48,692 bases of DNA, taken from positions 1-48,692 of the forward strand of contig CAZMTO010000013.1 of the NCBI GenBank assembly GCA_964569265.1, in the 5' to 3' direction. A program made the translations under genes and the position numbers. Source of the DNA: Avidehalobacter sp964569265. Lineage in GTDB: Bacteria > Bacillota > Dehalobacteriia > UBA4068 > UBA4997. Below are positions 25,705 to 33,530 of the stretch, piece after piece. Numbering within the stretch: position 1 is the first letter of the stretch; every line of letters begins with the position of its first letter. The notes under the pieces were generated by a model that did not search any database, was not told where the DNA came from, and saw only the letters and a program-made list of their open reading frames with translations.

Positions 25705-27621
25705 ATGAGCTTAAAAGTTATCTTTCCGGATGGTGCGCAAAAAGAATTCGACCAGCCGATGACCGGCCTTGATATTGCCAAAAGCATAAGCAACAAGCTG
25801 GCTAAGCGTGCATTGGCAATTAAGGTTAACGGAGAAATCTGGGATCTTTCCCGCGAAATTGAGGGCGAAGCTGCCATCCAGATATTGACCTTTGATGATG
25901 AGGAGGGCAAGCACGTATTCTGGCACAGCTCGGCACACATTATGGCGCAGGCGGTAAAGCGTTTGTTCCCCGATACACAGTTTGGCATTGGCCCGGCTAT
26001 TAAAGAGGGCTTTTATTACGATGTAGACAGCTCTCACGTGTTTGTGCCCGAAGATATGGAGGCTATTGGCCGTGAAATGCTTAAAATTGCGGCCGAAGAT
26101 TTAACCTTTGAACGCAAGGTGCTTTCTCGTGAAGATGCTTTGCAGTTTTTTACGGAAAAAGGCGAGGGCTACAAGCAGATTTTGATTAACGACCTGCCGG
26201 AGGATGCTACCATAAGCACCTACACGCAGGGTGATTTTACCGATCTTTGCCGTGGCCCGCACCTGCCGCGCACCGGTTTTGTTAAGGCGGCAGCGGTACT
26301 TTCTTTTGCGGGGGCATATTGGCGCGGTGACGCTAAAAACAAGATGTTGCAGCGCATTTACGCTATCACCTTCCCTGATAAAAAGGAGCTGGACAGCTAT
26401 TTGTTCCGTCTGGAGGAAGCTAAAAAGCGCGACCACCGCAAGCTGGGCAAAGAGCTTGGCCTGTTTATGCTGTTAGACGAAGGGCCGGGCTTCCCGTTCT
26501 TTTTGCCCAAGGGTATAGAGCTGAAGAACGCCTTGCTGGAATATTGGCGCGAGGTTCATAAGCGTTACGGCTATAAGGAAATTTCTACCCCGATAATTTT
26601 GAACCGCCAGCTTTGGGAACGTTCCGGCCATTGGGATCATTATAAGGAAAATATGTATACCACCGTTATTGACGAGCAGGATTATGCCGTAAAGCCGATG
26701 AACTGCCCCGGCGGTATGCTGGTTTATAAAAGCGAGCCACATTCTTATCGCGACCTGCCGCTGCGTTTAGGCGAACTGGGCATTGTACACCGCCACGAGC
26801 TTAGCGGTGCCCTGCACGGTTTGTTCCGTGTGCGCTGCTTTACGCAGGACGATTCGCATATCTTTATGACGCGTGACCAGATGTTGGGCGAAATTCAAAA
26901 TGTTGTACGCCTGTTTGACGAGGTATATTCTACCTTTGGCCTGGATTATCACATCGAGGTTTCTACTATGCCGGAAGATCATATTGGTGATAAGGCCGAT
27001 TGGGATTACGCTACCGAGGTGCTGGAAAAGGCCGTGCAGGAGCTGGGCAAGGATTACGTCATCAACGAGGGTGACGGCGCATTTTACGGCCCCAAGCTGG
27101 ACTTTCATCTGGCAGACAGCTTAGGCAGAACCTGGCAGTGCGGCACCATTCAGTTGGATATGCAGTTGCCGGAGCGCTTTGAGCTGGAATACGTTGGTGA
27201 GGATAACCAGAAGCACCGCCCGGTAATGATTCACCGTGTGGTTTTGGGCTCTATTGAGCGTTTTATAGGTGTTATTACCGAGCATTTTGCCGGTGCCTTC
27301 CCGCTGTGGCTTAGCCCCGTGCAGGTAAAGGTGCTTACCATTACCGAAAATCAGAACGAATACGCCGAAAAGGTTACCGAAGAACTTAAAGCAGCCGGCT
27401 TGCGCGTAGAAGCTGATATCCGTAATGAAAAGCTGGGCTACAAGATAAGAGAAGCACGCAACCAGAAAACACCGTATATTCTGGTGGTGGGCGGCAAAGA
27501 GGCTGAGGACGGCACTGTAGCGGTTCGCCGCCGCGGCACCGAAGAAAGCCACACTATGCCGGTTGCCGATTTTATGGCACAGGCATTGGCCGAGGTTGCC
27601 AGCCGTACCCGCGAATTTTAG
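25705..27621 (+). CDS. thrS: Threonyl-tRNA synthetase
   Basis: A 638-residue class II synthetase that charges tRNA-Thr. The order is standard: N-terminal TGS domain (residues 1-62), the editing/SAD domain with HSSAHIMAQA and the late HLPRTG region, the catalytic core with MNCPGGMLVYK (zinc Cys), a class II motif 2 stretch (GIVHRHELSGALHGLFRVRCFTQDD, split here as it reads through R and H residues), and HRVVLGSIERF motif 3, then the anticodon-binding domain to the end. Full length, with no defects seen. It has its own promoter and terminator, so it is monocistronic. Confidence 0.97.
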   Translation: MSLKVIFPDGAQKEFDQPMTGLDIAKSISNKLAKRALAIKVNGEIWDLSREIEGEAAIQILTFDDEEGKHVFWHSSAHIMAQAVKRLFPDTQFGIGPAIKEGFYYDVDSSHVFVPEDMEAIGREMLKIAAEDLTFERKVLSREDALQFFTEKGEGYKQILINDLPEDATISTYTQGDFTDLCRGPHLPRTGFVKAAAVLSFAGAYWRGDAKNKMLQRIYAITFPDKKELDSYLFRLEEAKKRDHRKLGKELGLFMLLDEGPGFPFFLPKGIELKNALLEYWREVHKRYGYKEISTPIILNRQLWERSGHWDHYKENMYTTVIDEQDYAVKPMNCPGGMLVYKSEPHSYRDLPLRLGELGIVHRHELSGALHGLFRVRCFTQDDSHIFMTRDQMLGEIQNVVRLFDEVYSTFGLDYHIEVSTMPEDHIGDKADWDYATEVLEKAVQELGKDYVINEGDGAFYGPKLDFHLADSLGRTWQCGTIQLDMQLPERFELEYVGEDNQKHRPVMIHRVVLGSIERFIGVITEHFAGAFPLWLSPVQVKVLTITENQNEYAEKVTEELKAAGLRVEADIRNEKLGYKIREARNQKTPYILVVGGKEAEDGTVAVRRRGTEESHTMPVADFMAQALAEVASRTREF

Positions 27622-27647
27622 TCATATTTAACAAAATAACCAATAAT

Positions 27648-27679
27648 AACACCGGTGGTTTAGGCTGCCGGTGTTTTTT
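27648..27679 (+). terminator. Terminator of thrS
   Basis: AACACCGG (27648-27655) pairs with CCGGTGTT (27668-27675), followed by a T run. Confidence 0.85.
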
Positions 27680-27680
27680 G

Positions 27681-27706
27681 TTAGACAAAATACGACGTTT
27701 GTCTAA
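27681..27706. promoter_or_regulatory. Operator-like palindrome upstream of the exporter operon
   Basis: TTAGACAAA (27681-27689) and TTTGTCTAA (27698-27706) form a perfect 9-bp inverted repeat with an 8-bp spacer, about 100 bp before the first exporter gene. TetR-family repressors bind sites of this kind. The convergent TetR gene at the far end of the operon is the likely binder (inference). Confidence 0.6.
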
Positions 27707-27806
27707 AATTTATACAGTTGTTGGAGATTGTCTGTTGCAAAATTGGCAAAAATTGCGATAATTATTGAATGAAAGAGTATAGCGAAGATAGTAAGGAGTG
27801 ACTGTT

Positions 27807-28856
27807 ATGGAAACAAACAATAATGCAGTAAACAAGGCGCAGGCCGAAACCAACAAACGCCTGTTGCTGTGGATAGCGGCGGTGGCGGTGGTAATATTGC
27901 TTGGTGCGGTGCTGTTTGGTATATTTAACGCTGGGCGAACCGCCGGCAACAGCGATGTTATACAGGGCAGCGTAAAGATGACGGAAATTGACCTGAATTC
28001 TATGCTGGACGGTTACATAGATGAAGTTTTGGTGCGCGACGGTGATAAAGTAAAGGCCGGTGATGTGCTGATAAAGATGGATGCCGATATTGTGTCGGCT
28101 AAGGTAGACCAGGCTAAGGCCGGGCTGGCACAGGCCAAAGCTACGCAGGCAGCGGCACAGGCTGTGCTGGATAAAGCGCTTAACGGTGCGCGCAGCGAAG
28201 ATGTTGCCAAGGCTAAGGCGCAGTATGATTACGCTTACAGCACTTATCAGCGTATGCAAAATTTGTATACCGAAGGTGCGGTATCGCAGAGCGATTTTGA
28301 AAACGTTAAGGCACAGTTTTTAGCAGCCGAGGCTACCTACAACGAGGCTGTTACCGGTGCCAGAACCGAAGATATTGCCGCAGCACAGGCACAGGTGGCG
28401 CAGGCTGCCGGTGCGGTAAGCCAGTACGAGGCTACTGTTGCCGAAACCAGCAGCTACCTTGAGCATTGTGAAATTACCGCTCCTGCCGATGGTACTGTTA
28501 CGGCGGTAAATGTCGAGCCGGGCGAGCTGGTATCTACCGGGTTGGCATTGGCTTCTATGCGCAGTGATGCCGATGCCTGGTTAGAGGTTAATGTGCCCGA
28601 AACTATGCTGGGCAGGCTGGCCGAAGGTATGACCGTAAGCTACACCATGCCGGCCTACGGAGACCGTGTATTTAGCGGTACAATTCAAAATGTAAGCAAA
28701 AACCCCGATTTTGCCACCAAAAAAGCAACTAATGAAAACGGTTCTTTTGATGTGTTGTCTTATTGTGTAAAAATACAGCCCAATTCTGCCGACGAGCAGC
28801 TTTATGCCGGTATGACGGTGATAGTGGACTTTGCCACGGTAACTAACGCTGAATAA
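27807..28856 (+). CDS. HlyD-family membrane fusion protein (YbhG/EmrA-like)
   Basis: A 349-residue periplasmic adaptor of an efflux system. One membrane anchor (about residues 16-37) is followed by a biotinyl-lipoyl-like segment (LDGYIDEVLVRDGDKVKAGDVLIKMD), a long Ala/Gln-rich helical hairpin, the second lipoyl half (CEITAPADGTVTAVNVEPGELVSTG) and a beta-barrel part. The ATG at 27807 lies 9 bp after TAAGGAG; a GTG at 27798 is inside that ribosome site. Two ABC-2 permease genes follow closely. An adaptor of this type suggests a diderm envelope. Confidence 0.92.
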   Translation: METNNNAVNKAQAETNKRLLLWIAAVAVVILLGAVLFGIFNAGRTAGNSDVIQGSVKMTEIDLNSMLDGYIDEVLVRDGDKVKAGDVLIKMDADIVSAKVDQAKAGLAQAKATQAAAQAVLDKALNGARSEDVAKAKAQYDYAYSTYQRMQNLYTEGAVSQSDFENVKAQFLAAEATYNEAVTGARTEDIAAAQAQVAQAAGAVSQYEATVAETSSYLEHCEITAPADGTVTAVNVEPGELVSTGLALASMRSDADAWLEVNVPETMLGRLAEGMTVSYTMPAYGDRVFSGTIQNVSKNPDFATKKATNENGSFDVLSYCVKIQPNSADEQLYAGMTVIVDFATVTNAE

Positions 28857-28871
28857 CGAAGGTGAGCATAG

Positions 28872-29993
28872 ATGAATTTTTATGAATTCAAACAGCGCCA
28901 CCCGCGTTTGGTAATGGTTTTGCTGCTGTATGTGCTTATACCGATAATTGCCGGCCTGGCACTTGGCTGGGAAATGCAGGACGACACACTCAGCAGTATA
29001 CCGACGGTTGTGGTGGATATGGATAATTCGGACTTTAGCCGTACCTTTGCCAACCAGCTTGATAAAACCGCAACACTTTCGGTTATTGAAACAGTAAGTG
29101 GTACGTCTGAAGCCGAAGAACTGATACGTACCGGCCGGGCTATGGCCGGGGTGGTTATACCCAACGATTTTGCCCGTGATATGACCAGCGGTAAATCTCC
29201 GGATATGCTTATTTTATACGATGCATCGCAGTTGGCGGTACTTTCGGTGGCCAAACCGGCAGTGACGGAAATTATGATGACGATGAACGGCGCGTATCTG
29301 CAAAAAATATTTGCCGGCAAGTTAGATGTTGTGCCCGAAGCTTTGTCGGCGCAGGTAAGCCCGGTAAGTGTTACTTACCGCAATTTGTATAACCCCACCA
29401 AAAGCTTCCGCTATTATCTGCTGCCCGGTATGCTGCTGGCGGTGTTGCAGGTGGGTATATCTATGCTGGGTGCCGAACGCGGCTTTAATAACCGGCGGGA
29501 ACAAGATTTGCCCAAACACCTGCTTACGGTGTTGTTGTGGGGGTTGCTGGGCACCGTTGGCGTAATGATATGCCTTGGTGTACAGCTTGTGGTGTTTGGT
29601 TTACCATACCGCAGCACTATAGTTGGCGGCTTGCTGCTGCTGGTGTTGTATTCTCTGGTTATTACGCTTATGGGCTATATTGTGGGGCTTATTGTGCCCG
29701 ATAAGCTGTTTTGCGTGCAGCTTGCCGCTGTGCTGGTGTTGCCCACAAGCATTTTGGGCGGCTATTCCTATCCGCTTTCGGCTATGCCGGGTGTTTATCA
29801 GGCGCTGGCCAAAATTTTGCCCTACAGCTATATGGGGCCGGATATTAGAGCGCTGTGCTTAAAAAATATGCAGTTTTGCCACGTTTTGCCGCATATAAAG
29901 GTTATGCTGGCCTTTTTGGCGGTGCTGTTGCTGATATTGGCGGCAGTGCTGGCCGTTAAACAGGCCCTTGCTAAAAGGGAGGCGGCAGTATGA
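28872..29993 (+). CDS. ABC-2 type exporter permease
   Basis: A 373-residue permease of the ABC2_membrane_3 (YbhS/YbhR-like) family. One N-terminal helix, then a large extracytoplasmic domain (about residues 45-170, with VVVDMDNSDFSRTFANQL), then five or six helices (from about 183). It overlaps the next permease gene by ATGA (29990-29993) and follows the adaptor by 15 bp. The two permeases probably form a heterodimer. The ATP-binding subunit expected for this family is not encoded next to it. Confidence 0.9.
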   Translation: MNFYEFKQRHPRLVMVLLLYVLIPIIAGLALGWEMQDDTLSSIPTVVVDMDNSDFSRTFANQLDKTATLSVIETVSGTSEAEELIRTGRAMAGVVIPNDFARDMTSGKSPDMLILYDASQLAVLSVAKPAVTEIMMTMNGAYLQKIFAGKLDVVPEALSAQVSPVSVTYRNLYNPTKSFRYYLLPGMLLAVLQVGISMLGAERGFNNRREQDLPKHLLTVLLWGLLGTVGVMICLGVQLVVFGLPYRSTIVGGLLLLVLYSLVITLMGYIVGLIVPDKLFCVQLAAVLVLPTSILGGYSYPLSAMPGVYQALAKILPYSYMGPDIRALCLKNMQFCHVLPHIKVMLAFLAVLLLILAAVLAVKQALAKREAAV

Positions 29994-31120
29994 ACGTCTG
30001 GATGGACAGAATAAATAAAATTAAGCCGTATACAGTAATGCTGGTGGTGCCGCTGTTTTTTACGCTGCTGTTTGCCGGCGCTATGAGCCCGGTTATAAAC
30101 CACGATATACCGGTGATGCTGTATGATATGGATAATTCTCCGGAATCGCAAACGGTTAGAGAGCAGTTGGAAAAATACCCGTACTTTAAGCTTTATGAAG
30201 GTGCGTACAGCCTTGACGAGGTAGAGGACGAATTTTTGTACGGCAATATTGTGGGTGCGGTTATTATTCCGCAGGGCTTTGGTGCTGACATTAAGGCTAA
30301 GCAGGGCGGCGAGCTGCTGGTAATGCAGGATGCCTGTAATTTTATGAATATGAGCGGCGTGATGACGGGGCTTAGCAATGTCAGCGGTACTTTAAACGCG
30401 GCTATACGTATTCAGTTGCTGGAGGCCGGCGGTATGACACCGGCTGCTGCCACGCAAAATGTTACAACGCTTAGTGTGGTAGACAGGGGCCTGTATAACC
30501 CAACCTACGGCTATATCTACTTTTTGTTCCCGGTGCTGCTGGCTATTTTTGTGCAGCAAACTTATCTGGCGGCGGCATCGCCATATTTAATTGAACAAAA
30601 AAAACTGCTGGCTATGGCGCCCGCCGACAGCTCGGCTATAGGGCGTATTGCCAGACAGTTATTGTTGTTTGTGGTGTGCGGTATGGCTTGTCAGTTTGGC
30701 TGTATGCTGATATTGCAAAAGGGGTTTCACTATCCGTTTTTAGGCAGCCCGTGGTTAATATTGCTGGCGCTGGTGCCTTTTATGCTGGCTATGACGGGTA
30801 TGGTGCTGGCTATAACGGCGCTGTTTGATGACGAAGTGCATTGCACGCAGTTTAATATGTTTTTAACTATACCGGCAACGCTGAGCTGCGGCTATGCCTG
30901 GCCGGAATATATGATGCCCACGGCGTTTAAGGCCATAATAACCCGAATTTGGCCGCTGTATTATTACGCCAACCCCCTGCACGATATTGCTATGAAGAAT
31001 GCCGATTTTGCGCAGGTTGCACCTTATGTAAAAGGCTGCCTGCTGTTTGCGGCCTTTTGGCTGCCCTTTGGTATGCTGGCCTATGCCCACAAAATAAAGC
31101 GGCTGCGTCAGCACAGCTAA
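29990..31120 (+). CDS. ABC-2 type exporter permease
   Basis: A 376-residue paralogue of the preceding permease with the same design: an N-terminal helix (TVMLVVPLFFTLLFAGAM), an extracytoplasmic domain that opens DIPVMLYDMDNSPESQTVREQL, and a C-terminal block of helices. A GGGAGGC ribosome site lies within the upstream gene's end. Its stop overlaps the convergent TetR gene by 4 bp. Confidence 0.9.
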   Translation: MNVWMDRINKIKPYTVMLVVPLFFTLLFAGAMSPVINHDIPVMLYDMDNSPESQTVREQLEKYPYFKLYEGAYSLDEVEDEFLYGNIVGAVIIPQGFGADIKAKQGGELLVMQDACNFMNMSGVMTGLSNVSGTLNAAIRIQLLEAGGMTPAAATQNVTTLSVVDRGLYNPTYGYIYFLFPVLLAIFVQQTYLAAASPYLIEQKKLLAMAPADSSAIGRIARQLLLFVVCGMACQFGCMLILQKGFHYPFLGSPWLILLALVPFMLAMTGMVLAITALFDDEVHCTQFNMFLTIPATLSCGYAWPEYMMPTAFKAIITRIWPLYYYANPLHDIAMKNADFAQVAPYVKGCLLFAAFWLPFGMLAYAHKIKRLRQHS

Positions 31121-31683
31121 GCTTTTACGGTTACGGTTTGGTAGGGGCCAACCACAAACATCAGGTGGCTAAGCATAGCCTCCGGCGATTCTCGCATACC
31201 GTTTTTTACCCAGTTATAAACGCAGTTGCTAACTGCCGAAGCGTAAAATTCTACCGTAAAATCCATATGTTCGGCCGGTACCGGGCGCAGGTCAGCCTCG
31301 TGCGTAACAATTTGGCGTATAACGTTGCAAATACTTTCGTGCATCGTAAGTATCAGTTGTTCGCGGCCTATGCCGTTAACAATGCAGCTGCACAGGTATT
31401 TGTTTTGGCTTATGTACTGTATAACGCGCGTCCAGGCTTCCTTCCACGTGTTGTGAGATTTGTTCTGCAAATAATCGGCCAGCAGATCCATTTCCTGTTC
31501 AAAGCCCCAGCTTAAAAGGTCATAAATATCCTTAAAATGGTAATAAAAGGTCTGGCGATTAAAGCCGGCCTCGGCAGTAATGTCTCGGATGGTGATATGC
31601 TGAAAGTTTTTTACGGTAAGCAGACTTTTTAAGGCATCGCACAAAGCCTGCTTGGTTAAATAGTTTTTGGTTTCGTACTTCAT
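31117..31683 (-). CDS. TetR-family transcriptional regulator (DhaS-like)
   Basis: A 188-residue regulator. The N-terminal helix-turn-helix (KNFQHITIRDITAEAGFNRQTFYYHFKDIYDLLSWGFEQEM) is a good TetR match. The C-terminal ligand domain resembles the DhaS-like group, with CSCIVNG and SNCVYNWVKNGMRESPEAM. It is convergent with the exporter operon and touches it, so it is the best candidate repressor of that operon, probably through the palindrome at 27681-27706. The ligand is unknown. Confidence 0.9.
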   Translation of the reverse strand: MKYETKNYLTKQALCDALKSLLTVKNFQHITIRDITAEAGFNRQTFYYHFKDIYDLLSWGFEQEMDLLADYLQNKSHNTWKEAWTRVIQYISQNKYLCSCIVNGIGREQLILTMHESICNVIRQIVTHEADLRPVPAEHMDFTVEFYASAVSNCVYNWVKNGMRESPEAMLSHLMFVVGPYQTVTVKA

Positions 31684-31739
31684 AGTAGTTCAATCCTTTA
31701 AAATCGGCATTTTTGCAGATATAACTTTATAATAGGAAG

Positions 31740-31769
31740 AAAGGCGGCATAATGCTGCCTTTGTTTTTG
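31740..31769 (+). terminator. Orphan terminator-like hairpin
   Basis: AAAGGCGGCA and TGCTGCCTTT pair (10 bp, one G-U) around a 3-nt TAA loop, followed by GTTTTT on the plus strand. No plus-strand gene ends nearby, and a TATAAT box lies just upstream, so it could end a very short transcript. The remainder of 31684-31961 shows nothing else convincing. Confidence 0.45.
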
Positions 31770-31961
31770 TGCCAAAAGCCCCAAATAAATTGCCGATTGC
31801 CGCGTAAAATGCTGTTTATGATTAAATTTTAATGGCAAGCAGACGATTTGTCAAGCTGTTTTTAAGTGGGCACTTATTTTTGCTGCACCTGCACCATTGC
31901 GCCTTTGGCCGAATATTATGCAATGGGTAAAAAAGCAAAACTGAGGAAGGCGGCGGTTTTG

Positions 31962-32213
31962 ATGGTTACAAAAGCATTGTTGGCCGAACTGGAGCCGGGA
32001 GATGTGGCTATCGTGCAGCACATTGGGGTGGCAGGGCCGCTTAGGCGGCGCCTGCTGGATTTGGGGCTGGTGCAAAATACGCAGATAAGGTGTGTGGGCA
32101 AAAGCCCGGCAGGTGACCCTGCGGCTTACCTTATAAGGGGTGCGGTAATAGCCCTGCGCGCAGCAGACAGCGCCCGGATAACGGTGCTGAAAGGCAGTGG
32201 GCTATGGGGTTAA
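31962..32213 (+). CDS. feoA: Ferrous iron transport protein A
   Basis: An 83-residue SH3-like cytoplasmic partner of FeoB. The conserved features are the LEPGDVAIVQHI opening, the LRRRLLDLGLVQNTQIRCVGKSP core and the ending with YLIRGAVIALR. I chose the ATG at 31962, preceded by GAGGAAGG; an upstream in-frame ATG at 31923 would add a basic stretch and is possible. It overlaps feoB by 10 bp, so the two genes were made as a coupled pair. With feoB interrupted, FeoA probably has no working partner from this locus unless the element excises. Confidence 0.88.
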   Translation: MVTKALLAELEPGDVAIVQHIGVAGPLRRRLLDLGLVQNTQIRCVGKSPAGDPAAYLIRGAVIALRAADSARITVLKGSGLWG

Positions 32214-33514
32214 CAAGGTTGTCGGTGGGTGGGGCGGCCGCCGATTTTAGCCTGTGCCGCCGGCAGTGCGGTGATAAGCTGGTGGCGTTGGCCGGCAACC
32301 CCAATGTTGGCAAAAGCACGGTGTTTAACGCGCTTACCGGCCTTAATCAGCATACCGGCAACTGGCCGGGCAAAACGGTGGGCATTGCCTGCGGGCATAT
32401 TAAAACCGCACAAAACGCCTGCACACTGGTAGATGTGCCGGGTGCGTATTCTCTGCTGGCACATTCAGCCGAGGAGGAGGTAGCGCGTGATTTTATCTGC
32501 TTTGGCGGGGCCGATGCTGTAATTGTGGTGTGCGATGCCTGTTGTTTGGAGCGTAACCTTAATTTAGTGCTGCAAACGCTGGAGGTAGTGCGCCGTGTGG
32601 TGGTGTGTGTAAACCTGCTGGACGAAGCCGACAAAAAGGGTATTACGGTAAATTTGGCAGCCTTAGAGTGTGAGCTTGGCGTGCCGGTGGTGGGTGTAAC
32701 CGCCAAAAATGCCGCCACCCTGCCGCCGCTGCTAAAGGCGCTGGATACTGTGCTGGCCGATGATTGGCAGCCGACAACCGAAGTGGCGGTGCCTTATCCG
32801 CCGGTGTTAACTGCCGCTGTGGATAAGGTTGCCCATTTGCTGCCTGTTTTGCTGGCTGCCGTGCCGCTGGTGGCAGCTATTAACAGTAAATGGCTGGCTA
32901 TGCGCCTTATAGAAAACGATCCGGGTATTTTGCACTATATAGAAGCGGAAACCGGCCATAACCCGGCTGATAACGAGGCGTTGCAAGTGCTGCTTAATTG
33001 GGGGCGGGCTGCTTTGTCGGCGGGTGGGCTGGCCGGCAGTGCGCTTACTGATGCCATTGTGGGCGCGCTGGTGTGCCGTGCCGAACAAATAGCCGGTAAG
33101 GTGTGCGGGCAGGCAGGTGCTGATTGCAGCCTTGATGCCCGTCTGGATAAAATACTTACCGGGCCGCGCACAGCTTATCCGTTGATGTTGCTGCTGTTGT
33201 TGGCGGTGTTTTGGCTTACTATTGTCGGGGCTAACTATCCGTCGGCGGTGTTAACAGCCCTGTTTGCGCAGGGTGGCACATATTTGGCAGGGTGGCTGGC
33301 GTTTTTGCCGCCGTGGTTGCAGGATATGCTGGTACAGGGCGTATACCGCACGGTAAGCTGGGTAATATCGGTGATGCTGCCGCCAATGGCTATATTCTTT
33401 CCACTGTTTACATTGTTAGAGGACGTAGGTTATTTGCCGCGGGTGGCTTATAATCTGGATAAACCTTTTCAGCGCTGTAAGGCTTGCGGCAAGCAGGCCC
33501 TTACCATCTGCTAA
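32204..33514 (+). CDS. feoB: Ferrous iron transporter FeoB, N-terminal part (gene interrupted)
   Basis: FeoB is the inner-membrane ferrous iron permease with an attached GTPase. This 436-residue part has the G domain: GNPNVGKST (G1), DVPGAYSL (G3) and NLLDEAD (G4). It then has the helical GDI-like domain and the first membrane helices (from about residue 329). It ends at CKACGKQALTIC. In intact homologues this continues directly into a CMGFGCNAAG-type motif, which here starts at 46156. The stop codon TAA (33512-33514) belongs to the inserted element. The truncated protein lacks most of the transmembrane pore and should not transport iron, although its GTPase part might still be made. Confidence 0.95.
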   Translation: MGLTRLSVGGAAADFSLCRRQCGDKLVALAGNPNVGKSTVFNALTGLNQHTGNWPGKTVGIACGHIKTAQNACTLVDVPGAYSLLAHSAEEEVARDFICFGGADAVIVVCDACCLERNLNLVLQTLEVVRRVVVCVNLLDEADKKGITVNLAALECELGVPVVGVTAKNAATLPPLLKALDTVLADDWQPTTEVAVPYPPVLTAAVDKVAHLLPVLLAAVPLVAAINSKWLAMRLIENDPGILHYIEAETGHNPADNEALQVLLNWGRAALSAGGLAGSALTDAIVGALVCRAEQIAGKVCGQAGADCSLDARLDKILTGPRTAYPLMLLLLLAVFWLTIVGANYPSAVLTALFAQGGTYLAGWLAFLPPWLQDMLVQGVYRTVSWVISVMLPPMAIFFPLFTLLEDVGYLPRVAYNLDKPFQRCKACGKQALTIC

Positions 33515-33527
33515 GGGGTCTGTTTGG
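33490..33527. other. attL: left junction of the serine-recombinase element
   Basis: The feoB sequence runs up to CCTTACCATCTGC; from the TC at 33507-33508 rightwards the sequence belongs to the element. The inner arm TGCTAAGGGGTCTGTTTGG (33509-33527) is a 17-of-19 inverted match to the inner arm at the right end (46132-46150). Both junctions share CATCTGC, with TC as the probable crossover dinucleotide. Confidence 0.88.
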
Positions 33528-33530
33528 ATG

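Noticed and set aside
21771..27782. Shared 13-mer TGAAAGAGTATAG before the deacetylase gene (21771) and the exporter operon (27770)
   Set aside because: By simple counting, many 13-mers are expected to recur by chance in a window of this size, and there is no dyad or further similarity around it.
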